Position numbers and translations under genes: made by a program
In this document: positions 39,301 to 48,870 of the stretch, one piece after another
How the letters are laid out: each line of letters starts with the position of its first letter
Numbering within the stretch: position 1 is the stretch's first letter
Notes under the pieces: model-generated
Database searches by the model: none
Told to the model about the DNA's origin: nothing
What the model saw: the letters and a program-made list of their open reading frames with translations, nothing else
Source of the DNA: Hymenolepis diminuta
Taxonomy: Eukaryota > Platyhelminthes > Cestoda > Cyclophyllidea > Hymenolepididae
NCBI GenBank assembly: GCA_900708905.1
Contig: CAADRB010000059.1
Coordinates: 1,097,855 to 1,161,854, forward strand
Direction of reading: 5' to 3'
Length of the DNA: 64,000 nt

Positions 39301-42300
39301 TATTTGAAGTCAGCCATATTGCACTTGGACATCACTAAGAATACTAAGAGACGCTTTCATGCACTGCTACACTACACATAACTTATGACATTTTTTACAC
39401 GTTCACTAAAATGAGATTGCTATTGAGCTGTTATATTTTTTACTTACCTTGACCTTAAAAAATGAAAAATTGAAATATTTAATTAATGCTCATTAATAAA
39501 TACGGAAAATATGATTTTGCTACTCTAGGAACAAGTTAATAACTTCTTAGATCTCCATCTTTGGTAGAACTGCAAGCGGCAAAAAAGTTAGCTAAAGTTA
39601 CTATTCTTGAAACATCAATTCTTGTGAAAAAGAACCAAGGACAACACATTTATGGGTTTTGGCCCAAGGTCCTAGTATTGATTTGGAAAGATTATGTTAC
39701 GGTAGTGTAACATGATGAACTGATCTTGATTGTAGATTCTAAGGCTTTAACTAATGGCTAACGAAAGCAAAGAACGGTTTCAAAAGTAGAACACAAAGAA
39801 TTGCGCAGGCCAAAGTGTACTGAATAAACCATGAGAAGAACTGGAGAGAGTAAGAGAGATAAGGGAGAGAGGAGATGAGAGGGAATCAAGCATGTGCGTC
39901 CATGTGTCCTCTGCGTGGTGTTTAAAAGAGGCTTTATATAGTCTCGTATAGAATTAATAACATAGACAGATGAAATGGGTTCGGATATCGCTGTGGGATA
40001 TTTCGTGTAGGATATTGAACCCTAGCAATACTCATTCAAGAATTAATTTATTTATTCCGATAGTTAGAATAAACCACTTGAGGACACGCGATGGTTATCT
40101 ACAGGGAACTTGAGGTTATGGTAGGGTCAAGCCCTTCAAGCACCACTGTGAGGTCGAGATAATTGATTTCAGAAATCAGTAATAACATTGATAAAAATTT
40201 AGGAAATGCATGGAGATTCATCTTTCAAGTACATTAATTGAAGACAGGCGGTAACAAGGGCCAGCCAATGGCACAGAAAAGAGGAGGGCCAACATGTCGT
40301 AAGATAAACAAAGACAATTTGAATAACGTCAACATATTTTCAACATTTCACGTTACAAAATTCGAATTTCATGTTTTGTTTCGTGGATTTCAGAGAGAAT
40401 TCTTATAAACGACGCAGGTACTTACGGACTCAGTGCTTTAATTCGATGATCAGTCTTACAACTTCAAATCATTTTTTTTCGATATCAGAATAAGAGATTA
40501 ATATTAATTAATATTAATATTAATAATAATCTGCATAATTTTCAAGTGACAGAGCTCACCAGAGTTCACTCAAAGTAGATTCAAATTTCTGAAGCATAAT
40601 TTTATTATTAAATATACTAATTATGTTAGATTTTGGATAGATAGCGTATGTGTCTGATTATAAGGAATCAGACTACCTTTCCTCTTATATTCATTTTGTG
40701 AAATTCGGTGGAAATAGGAAAGTAATATAATTTATTTTAATTTCAGCTAACAATTAACGAAATACTAACGACCCCATTGTCTCAATCGGCACCAGGATCA
40801 CCACCTCTCCAAACCGTTTCCTCATCAAATCCACAGTTTATCTACACCGTCAAACCAACACCCATGGGCAGCGACATTGATGAAGCTTCTGATAACATTG
40901 AATTTTCAGCATCTTTTGACGATGCCACTCTAAAACCTCACTCTCTTCTGAATCTCAGTTCTAGTACACCATTGACTCCTCAAACATTCAGGCGTATGCA
41001 GGGAAATCCTTCCAATACTGTGTCAACAGTTGTCAGTGGCAATCGTGCAGCAGTACCCACAAGGGCGATGACTTCGCGTAAACTAACAGAAGTACAACAG
41101 GGACCGATTATGACGCAACCGCTAACGAAGCGCCATCAACCACTGAGAGTGGATGTTAATCAGGTAGATAATGTTATGAAATTATAGAAATTCGGTTGGC
41201 TATGACTTATTCATTGTTAATTAACTCTGAACTTAACTTCTTAGATGAGTCTCTTAAAGTTATGCGATTATTTTCAGAATATCGATTTAGTTGGAAAATG
41301 AGCGGTTGCTTTTGATATGCCTTAAACCAATGTTATTTTAAGCTTAAGTAGAAACAGAAGGTGTTTTAATGCATGTCTAATGAGGGTCAATTTCAATTAA
41401 ACTCTTCGCAACAAAACATAATTAAGTAAATTGAAACACTTACGTAAGCTAAAGTATTTAAAGGGAGATAATTATGGTGGTTTATTTGCCTATGCATTTG
41501 TGACCTTGACGAAAAATAGTAAAGAATTTATTTGCAAAACAGAATAGAATAGAAAATATAGAGGTGAATATTTTATTATTTCTATTTAAACGATGTGAAG
41601 ATTTGAATTAACATCAAGAGTTAGTAGGGCAGGTTCAGATAAGAAACACATTAAGGGAACTGAAATCCTCATCAAATGGTATCCCAACACCACTTTCATG
41701 AGAAACTTGCATTCTATCACCTCTATTGTTGACCAGAATTAAATAGAACGAATTGTCATCCACGTCATTGAATATACTTCGATGAGTATAGATCTTGTGA
41801 CCTCTAACTTGGCGATCTTGCACGTTGACCATTGAGCGGTCGTCGCATAGATAGACATTACAGGTTTTGGTTGTATATGCACTGAAAATCAGGATGGTAA
41901 ATGACTGACAGAATAGACGAAAGCATTTTAATGAAGACGATTTTAACAAATTCAGTCTAGACGGAATATCACACTATCATATCGCTTTTCACCAACAAGG
42001 TGTTCACCTGTTTGGTCAGCATTCAAAAAATTCATTTGTTCCATTGTAGCCATGTCATCGTGACAGGGAAATCTTAAAGTCACATTTGGATTATTGCTGA
42101 TTTATTTACATTGTAATGTCAGGAAAAAATTTTCGCTTGTTCGGGTTTATACACCTGACTTAGTGTTTTAATTTCATTAATGACATTCATGTCTTATTTC
42201 TTATAGTTCCGATTCTTTTTAAAAATATTCATGTAATATTCCAAGAGTAACTACCACGCTTATTTAATCGCTTTAATATAATACTGATCGAAGTGGATAA

Positions 42301-43563
42301 ACGACATAAATTCTGTAAAGTTACACTTTTTAATGATCTCGTATTCATTGTTTAAATTAAGCAAGAAATCACGTGTCATGATTTTCTTATCATCTTGGAC
42401 ACTAGTTAATAATAATCGTCAAAGATTTCTTCGGGGCTATATAGATATAATCCTAGCCAATAATCATTTGAAAATTACAATGCAAATGTAAGGTGTGAGG
42501 TTCAAGAGGTGCCTATAATCGATCTTGCCAAAAGATCTGAGAGAAATTGCCTATAATTAACGCTGAACTATAACTTTTCTGTCTCACGTTTCTCTGAAAT
42601 TAATATCCATATCTTGAGAAAAGATATATAGCAGGCGTAGTGAAGCCCAGATACATGAATTCTTAGCATATTAAACTCTTAACGTTCGTAATTGTCTACC
42701 GCAATTGTAACTTGGCACAATTCATTAACATGTGGTCTAGTTAGGACGCATTTTCTCAGGGTCTTCTGGACCTTTTGTAAGTAGTTTCCAATACATTACA
42801 GCTATCAAATATTAATGTTTGCCAAATAGTTTACATTTTCCTTGATTGTTTATTATGAGCAATTTTATAGACTTTCATGGTCAGGAGACTGGATAGGATT
42901 TTTTTCAGCCGTTCAAAAGCGTATTTTTTCAAATTTGTGAAAAAATGATCAGATTAATCATGTATGATATTCATATACCTCGATCTTGAGGATATCGAAG
43001 TTCAAACACTAATTTACCGTTGCCTACCTTTTTGTCACCGATCATAAAGGCCCCTTCGCAACTCAACGGCAAGTCAGTGACATCTAATCTGCAGGGTCCC
43101 CCATTCACAGATGGTCCACGCCGACGTGGTCTCCAAGAAAATTCACAAATCCCCAGTGTCGCTGCCGAACGCAAGACTGGAAGTCTTGATCGAGACGGTA
43201 TCTGGCGACCAAACCGCAATCTCAACGGCACAGCAGCTGCGAATGCTGGCAATACATCACCAACTGCCCATGGACTTGGATACCCACCCTCACCTTACCT
43301 CACTGATTTATTGAATGGCAGTATCGTTGACTCGGCAGGCTTCCCACGACCTGACCGTCGAAGAACCCTCAATACGTCCCGACTCTTCCCTTCCGTTGCC
43401 TCTTTTGGAGGTGGTGGAGGTGGTGTTGAAGTTCCCATTGTTGTCCTCCCACCCTCTGTTGTCAATTCAAATAATCCCTATGCAGCGCCTCTTACTCCCT
43501 CCTACAACTCGACGACTTTTCGGCATGGGCCTTCATCTCCTAATAGCAATGGCATTCGACGCG
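24356..43563 (+). CDS. Large Ser/Thr/Pro-rich scaffold-like protein, five coding exons
   Basis: Exons: 24356-24535, 24608-25070, 34300-34841, 40747-41163 and 43050-43563. Junction phases are 0, 1, 0, 0 and all agree, giving about 705 residues in one frame. The family is not recognised. The protein looks largely disordered and carries short linear motifs. RKTVRFADG (about residues 193-201) fits the PP1-docking RVxF pattern and follows a GILKG stretch. KPPRPPKLR (252-260) fits an SH3-binding PxxPxK. RRFSDSS is a basophilic kinase-type site. HNPFDAG (about 380-386) holds an EH-domain NPF. A Gly run and Pro-rich stretches lie in the last exon. The start is the ATG at 24356; an in-frame TAA lies just upstream. 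The last exon ends either at a good donor (GCG|gtaaga) with more exons beyond, or at a TAA at 43608-43610. A cytoskeletal or signalling scaffold is inference from the motifs. Confidence 0.75.
25071..27034 (+). other. First part of a 9.2 kb intron
   Basis: Non-coding sequence after the donor TATG|gtatgt at 25070/25071. No exon-like stretch was found that would keep phase 1. The next coding exon at 34300 begins with the two bases needed to complete the split codon (GAT), so no additional exon is required. Confidence 0.6.
27035..27530 (+). mobile_element. 5' LTR plus primer-binding site of a truncated Ty3/gypsy element
   Basis: The first 440 bases align with the 3' LTR of the 52-56 kb element. 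Shared blocks include 'ctgtc.tgtctaga/aac', 'ttatcgatt', 'cataaaag.gca.ctgc.ctcat' and '.caagtg'. The LTR-like part ends near 'catacaa'. It is followed at once by 'cagtgaccccgtgaggattc', a near-match to the complement of the tRNA-Trp 3' end used by CsRn1-type elements, and then by a leader and a short ATG frame (MTPTTPSNA). Internal sequence then stops. So this is not a solo LTR but the left end of an element, inserted in sense orientation in the long intron of the central gene. Confidence 0.7.
27531..34299 (+). other. Rest of the 9.2 kb intron
   Basis: Mostly AT-rich and unrecognised. It contains a run of ten G at about 27956-27965 and less AT-rich patches at 28380-28740, 32525-33040 and 33590-33930 that may be very old repeats. 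It ends at acceptor 'ttctaatag' before 34300. Confidence 0.5.
34842..39689 (+). other. Main part of a 5.9 kb intron
   Basis: Non-coding between donor TCA|gtgagt (34841/34842) and acceptor 'aatttcag' (40746). A GC-richer island at about 36370-36640 has open frames on both strands that read plausibly, but I cannot connect them to a family or to the flanking exons. Confidence 0.5.
39690..40000 (-). mobile_element. Degraded LTR copy of the Ty3/gypsy family, antisense in an intron
   Basis: Read on the minus strand: a TATA-like 'actatataaagcctc', then a pyrimidine-rich block 'atgcttgattccctctcatctcctctc' nearly matching the LTR copy at 80-590, then 'tttgtgttct', then a tail similar to the LTR at 27.4 kb ('agccat.agt..taa', 'atctac.atca', 'agttca'). 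Ends are blurred. This is the most diverged of the four LTR copies. Confidence 0.5.
40497..40532. repeat. Simple ATTAAT repeat
   Basis: Short imperfect tandem run of 'attaat' and 'aat' units inside the intron, 215 bases before the fourth coding exon of the central gene. Confidence 0.8.
41640..41880 (-). repeat. Dispersed repeat with protein-like minus-strand frame
   Basis: The minus strand aligns over about 140 bases with the minus strand of 60125-60260. Both end in 'gatagaatgcaagtttt/c' and share 'gatc.atgctca/actcat' and 'gatgtggatg/gacgtggatg'. Here the frame is open for 104 codons (41949-41635) and includes DDNSFYLILVNNRGDRMQV. In the 60 kb copy the corresponding frame has DVDG followed by stops and then KRDDRMQV. 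That the same frame is recognisable in both copies suggests the repeat came from a coding element or a processed gene. I do not recognise it. It lies in the 1.9 kb intron of the central gene. Confidence 0.5.
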
Positions 43564-43612
43564 GTAAGACATCCCCTCATTTTCTTACAATTGATTACTC
43601 GATTCAATAAAA
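43564..43612 (+). terminator. Alternative end of the central gene: stop overlapping AATAAA
   Basis: If the donor at 43563/43564 is not used, the frame continues 15 codons to a TAA at 43608-43610. That stop lies inside an AATAAA hexamer (43606-43611). A polyadenylation signal coinciding with the stop would give a 3' UTR of only some 15-25 nt. I cannot decide between this and splicing to further exons. No later exon in 43.6-58 kb was recognised, which leaves the stop a real possibility. Confidence 0.35.
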
Positions 43613-44724
43613 GTTCAAATTAGGTTGAAATCTAAATTAATTGCATGAGTTATTTTACCTTTAATATTATTATACTAAGCCACAAACGATTATTTCTAAT
43701 TTGCAATCCGTTAATCTCTGAGTGGTCTAATCTCCATCTCAGTTTCTAAATAATCAACTTTAATTTACCCCAAGTTAGAAATTGGAAGAGATTGGAAGAG
43801 AGGTTAAATTAGTTCACTCTGAAAGTACAAATGGTTAGTTGTGTTTTAGTGCATTAACTGAAAATCGATTCTCCAGAACATACTCTGATAGACATGATAC
43901 AAAATGTCCACTGATTCGACAGTCGAGGCGAATGTAATAAGCGACATTTCGACCCATATTTCCATAATTATGCCAATGCTTTTCAAATATACTCTAACAA
44001 TTAGTGAATAGGTTGAGTATTATATTTTATAACTGATTAAATGAGGCGTGCGTATATGTTATTGGCTTCCCAAGTGAAAATTGAGAAAACATTTAACAGA
44101 ATTTATTTAAATAATATAGAAGACTATAAGAGGTACCTCACTTATGTCACTCTTCTTACACAAGGTAGTAATGAGAGCAAATAAGATTACTAAACCACCG
44201 ACTTTAATAAGTATCCGTTCTTTACCGGTCTGAAAGGGGGACTTGGATTAGTTAGAGGTCATTTGACGTAAAGTGAGCTGTGCTTGCTGAAAAGAAAATT
44301 GAATATATTATGAAGAGCGTTTGACTCACGACAATTGGACTATCACGAAAATTTAATCAAAATAAAAGAATTAGGCGCAAATTTGCAAAGCGGATTCTGA
44401 AATATTTTGTAACTTTTCAAGTGGCTGTTTGATTTATTCCTACATAAATTGAACATTTATTGAGTTTGGTTAAAAATTAGCATCTTACAATACCTCCTTA
44501 ACAATCAGTGTTGGAGTGAATGTTCTAAATAGTAAGTTTTTGACATGCCTAATATCTTTCAGTAACGTTCAAGACTAAATTGACAACTAGACTAACAGAG
44601 ATTGATTGATTTATTTCGTTTGGTAATCAAAATTCTCCTAATAACCTAAAATGGACAAGTTAATATAGAAAAGCTATGAAACCCTATTTCAACGATGATA
44701 GTATAAGGGAAATTTATATAATTG
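43613..44724. other. Non-coding stretch after the central gene
   Basis: AT-rich, with a direct duplication 'attggaagag attggaagag' near 43782-43801. No exon or repeat family recognised. Confidence 0.45.
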
Positions 44725-45110
44725 ACTCTGACGATATCATTATTACCCACAGTATTACAGAAAATTTTGCAATTTTTAATTGTAGGAAGCAACTGAAATC
44801 AATTAAAAGAAAGTCCAATAAATGATAAAGGGGAGAGGATTAAAAAAATACCGAGAGCATCTTCAAGGAATCAGAGTCTTACTTCATTTTCCTTCTAGAC
44901 TCAGGTTGTACAATATTTACTAAATGGGCAGTTCCCGTTCTAAATTTCAAATTCTACGATTCGCACCCTGGACTGCAGCAAATACTTGTCAGCTATTTTC
45001 CGTGCTTATTGAACAGTATTATTTAATCAGGAAGGGGCGATCTTGCAGCTTCATTTCATTTTTTCTTAGAATGGTTGAGAAAACAAAACTTTCTTGTATA
45101 TGGTTCACTA
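44725..45110 (+). repeat. Unidentified dispersed repeat, copy 1
   Basis: Aligns with 48130-48480 along its length. Shared ordered blocks: 'tcattatgaccca'-like start, 'ttaattgt.ggaag.aactgaaatc', 'ga.agcat/atgctgagag', 'cttcatttgatttt', 'gttgtacaa.atttactaaatg.g', 'gttctaaa', 'tta.cagctatttt', and a tail 'cttgc..c' with 'tttcttttaatggtt'. No terminal inverted repeats, LTRs or B box are evident. Strand is arbitrary. Confidence 0.65.
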
Positions 45111-45675
45111 GCTAACAATTTTAATATAGATATATCCCATATTTTGTTACAGCACACAATAAAAACAACAACGTCATCTATAGTTTTACCTAAAATGCTT
45201 TTGTTTATGGAAGTTTGTATGGCAGAAAAATAACAAAAAGGTCAATCTGTTTTTTTGAAAGCTCCATAGAAATTTTCCGCTTTTATGCAGGAATTTTATT
45301 TTTCTCCTGTGTGTTTTATGGAAAATGCGAAAACAATCCCGATATCTAGTACTGGTGAATCTTTTACAGAATCTCTAATTGAAAATTGTCATTAACGGCC
45401 GTTCTGTCATAGACCACATTAAACTTTTATCGTTTACAACCACTGAATGTTCTTAAACGCTAACTGTACCTTTTTAAAATTCTTCGGTTTTTTAAAGATA
45501 TAAGTAGTATATAAACACATTTGTAAAGTATTAAAAGATTAGGAATCAGGGAAAAACGAAAAGTACATTGAACAATGGTGGATATTTAAAAAGCAGTAAT
45601 AAACTTAATCTTAACAGTCTAGTTGAACCTTTTCCGTCATATTTCTCCTGATGAGTAAAAAATATTACTGACATC

Positions 45676-45760
45676 TGCGTTTTTACCTTGCCAATCTAAT
45701 AACTTATTAAGAATGGCAAGTAAGCTAAAACATTTGTCGAGCTATGTTCCACTATTTTCT
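45676..45760 (+). repeat. Fragment of the same repeat (tail only)
   Basis: Contains the tail block 'cttgccaatctaa', 'gaatggcaag' and 'aaaacattt.', matching the tail of the copy at about 48410-48500 ('cttgccaacctaa', 'taatggc', 'caaaacatttt'). It lies 560 bases after copy 1, so it may be a separate small fragment. Confidence 0.4.
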
Positions 45761-48129
45761 CTCAATCTTTAATAACATGGTAGAGAAAGAAAGTTATTGA
45801 ATCAAACGGAATTTTGAATGGGAGAGAAAGAATGCGAGGGATGAAACCACCTTTTGATATTATTACCAGTGATGATAATGTGAGGCAAGTCGTGTCTATA
45901 TTTACAGTTCAGATACATTTACTTCTAGGGATAACGCAAACAGGTGAGTGGACAAGAACACTACTAGAATACGATTCCGGTGGAACGTTGTAAATATGCA
46001 ATGCACACTCAAAGGTTACAGAAGTGGTCATTTGATTGTGTATGCTAATTCAGTAAGGGAGTTTAAAATCATGTAGAGGGATCAGGTTCTCTGAATTCTG
46101 CGGAGAGTGCGCAGTAACACATCTATGAGGTCATTATCAAATTGTTAACTTCTTCGCATTGAATAAATATTTTCATTATAAAGAAACCGTTACTCGAGAT
46201 AATCCATCAACTTTAATTATCTATGCACCTTCTTCAAGTATTAATACATTTTTGACTATTCTTCTTTTTATCTATAATTGCTGCAAATCAGAAAGCGCGA
46301 GAAGGTAAATAAAAGAAAAATTTTCCTTTTTCTCATAGCATCATTATTTCAACTTCATTCTTTCTTGACATTCATTGACCTGTGTTAATTTAATTCGCCA
46401 TACCAATGAAAAATAATTGATAATTCACCCTAATCCAACAAAGTCACATAACTTGCATGATTATATATATTTTGCCTTTAGATCCTGTCCGCACAGTGCT
46501 GACCGGCCACTTTCGCTAAACTTCAGACATTGACTATATTTTTTCGTTTATTTGCCTAATTTGATTTGGTTTCGTGCAAAAACTCTGTAACATAACATAT
46601 ACACACATTCCTATGCCATAGGACGATAATAAAATGCAGTTTTCTTAATAGCTGATAATTGGCTGTATTTTGATGAAACCGGTGATGCTCAACTTTGCAA
46701 CATTTGTCACTTAATTGCTGCCGCAGATATTTAAATAGGCATAAATATACTAATTGAAAGCAATACGTAGCGGTTCTAAAAAAATCTAGTGAGCTTCACT
46801 AACTTAAAACCTTCTAACTGACTGATCTTATCCATTAGAATGATTGATATGACTGGCTCCCCCTCTTAATGAACTGGCCAGTAGGATCTGAACTTCACGG
46901 ACAAGAGCACACTCAGAATTGTGTGAATCAAATTCTGATCTTTCAACTTTGGAAAATAAGAACATGATGCAGCGAAATATACTTATCAAATAAAGAAATG
47001 CACAAATTGATGACTCTGGAATTGACTCCAGTGACGCACGTCTCATAAATATTTCTTAGCTTCCCTCATCCTTCAACCTCCATTGAACTGTTACTGTTCT
47101 TTCAGTTTAAATGCCTTCCTCATCATTATAAACTGCAAATTTTCTTATAATATCATTGGAGGTAATAGAGAAATACGTCACTTACATTGTTCCCTAGTGC
47201 ATTTAACCTTTCTATTTATATATATTTCAAAGGCAAAACTCGCTTTTGAAGGGATTTTAAAGAAAAAAGGACTTAGATATTTTATTCATCTTATTTCGAT
47301 ATCATTACGCATTTACTCGGCTCGTCCCAAGTGAGTTTTTTTTCAGAAGCTGTGTTTCTTCAAGTATATTAAGTGCGTGCTTCTATTCCTAACTTAATAT
47401 GGCCAGATAAGAGGGGCTTTTTATGTTTACGTGCAAGACAGTAAAAGTACAAATGGCACTGGCTTCAAGGGTCAGTTTTTTGTGCCCTTAAGAAACAGAA
47501 AAACAGGAGGTAATTAAGATGGCCCACTTGCATGTAATGACCTGCCAGAGTTATTTATGCCGCTTCAGAAATATTCAGCAAATTTCCGTTGACTTCTTAA
47601 TGAGAAAAAGTACAGATGTTTCCTGACACTAATTAAATTTCGAGATGATTGAGGAGTAAGTTCTTCTTTTGAATGCCAAATAATTTAAATCATAATAAGT
47701 TTTTTATTGGAATTCGAAAATATGTATTTATTTGAGCATTACATTTTTTGTTAATCGTGACCTCGAGTCTTGAGCTAGATTTTTTGACGGTCATCACATC
47801 GATCTGAACAGGCAATTCTCTATTTTTCGTTCGCAAAATTTGATGTTAAATTCCAGTGTATGTCGACATCTTGTCATGTCTTTAAACATTTAAGGGTATA
47901 GGCATTTTTTCAGTGAGTTAATTTGTAATTAACCTTTGGATTGTGAAGCTGAAAATAGGAGAGTTGATTAAAGAATGAACCTGTGGTAACCGTGAAGTTA
48001 GTGGTTGGTATTGGAGATCTGTTTATGAAACGAGTTGGAGATGCAAGTTCATTGCTTGATGTAGTACCAGAATGTTTTTCCCTGGGTAATGAATTATTGT
48101 TCTAGTCTTTTCGACCAAAAGATTGAGTC
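45761..48129. other. Non-coding stretch
   Basis: No gene recognised. A minus-strand open stretch at 46828-47046 reads 72 codons with an ordinary amino-acid mix, but has no acceptor or donor in a useful place and no recognised family. Confidence 0.4.
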
Positions 48130-48520
48130 AGCGATTATCGTTATTGCCACTGTATAAAAAATACTTTTTTACCATTTAATTGCGGGAAGAAACTGAAATC
48201 GGTTAACAGAAATTCAGGTGGAGGTAATCGGAAATATGCTGAGAGTATTGTCAGGTTATCAAAAAGTCTTCTTTCGTTTGATTTTTGAATTCGAGTTGTA
48301 CAACATTTACTAAATGAGTAAGTCACGTTCTAAAAATCAAGTTCTGATTATTCATCCCATGAATTACAGTAAAGACCCGTTTACCAGCTATTTTAACCAT
48401 GAAGGGTCTGTCTTGCCAACCTAACTAATGTTTTCTTTTAATGGCTTGGTGTTTTAACGAAGCAGTGATGAGATAGCAAAACATTTTAAGTAAGTAGAGC
48501 TCCTTGAGCCGAGTTCAATA
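48130..48520 (+). repeat. Unidentified dispersed repeat, copy 2
   Basis: See copy 1 at 44725-45110. This copy keeps the full set of blocks and the longest tail. It is followed after about 55 bases by copy 3 in the same orientation, making a near-tandem pair. Confidence 0.65.
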
Positions 48521-48574
48521 AAGGTGTGGCTATTTGATAGGAAAAAACGAATTAATGTCGAACCGCTTTTGCAT

Positions 48575-48870
48575 TATATCATTATGACCCACAGCATAGA
48601 AAAATACAAATGTCCTCTGTGGAAAAGCAATGAAAATCGGGTATGAATGTTCAATAAATATAAAAAAGGTATCGGAGAATAGTACTTCATTTGATTTTTG
48701 GATTCGGGTCTTACAATAGGCACTCGTCGGGTAGTTAACATGTAATAGTTTAAATCTTTAGATTCTTCGCCTAAATTACTGAGTAGATTCTTGTCCACGA
48801 CATCCAGTGTTTTTTACCAGCCGTTTAATTGTGATGGTCGGTCTACCACTCCAATGAATAATTTTATTAA
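48575..48870 (+). repeat. Unidentified dispersed repeat, copy 3
   Basis: Shares 'tcattatgacccacag.atagaaaaata', 'gaaaagcaatgaaaatcggg', 'ttcaataaataaa', 'gtatcgga', 'acttcatttgatttttggattcgg' and 'ttaccag.cgttta' with copies 1 and 2. It is more diverged in its second half, where an extra stretch precedes the 'accag' block. Confidence 0.6.

Noticed and set aside
43111..43623. Two overlapping open frames on the plus strand and one on the minus strand at 42971-43252
   Set aside because: Shadows of the fifth exon of the central gene; only one frame agrees in phase with the upstream exons and keeps the same composition.
45640..45680. CTGATGAG as core of a hammerhead ribozyme
   Set aside because: The GAAA box and the three stems needed around it are not present at proper distance.
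46828..47046. 72-codon minus-strand frame
   Set aside because: Ordinary composition but no family, no partner exon and no repeat copy; length is within chance for a less AT-rich patch.
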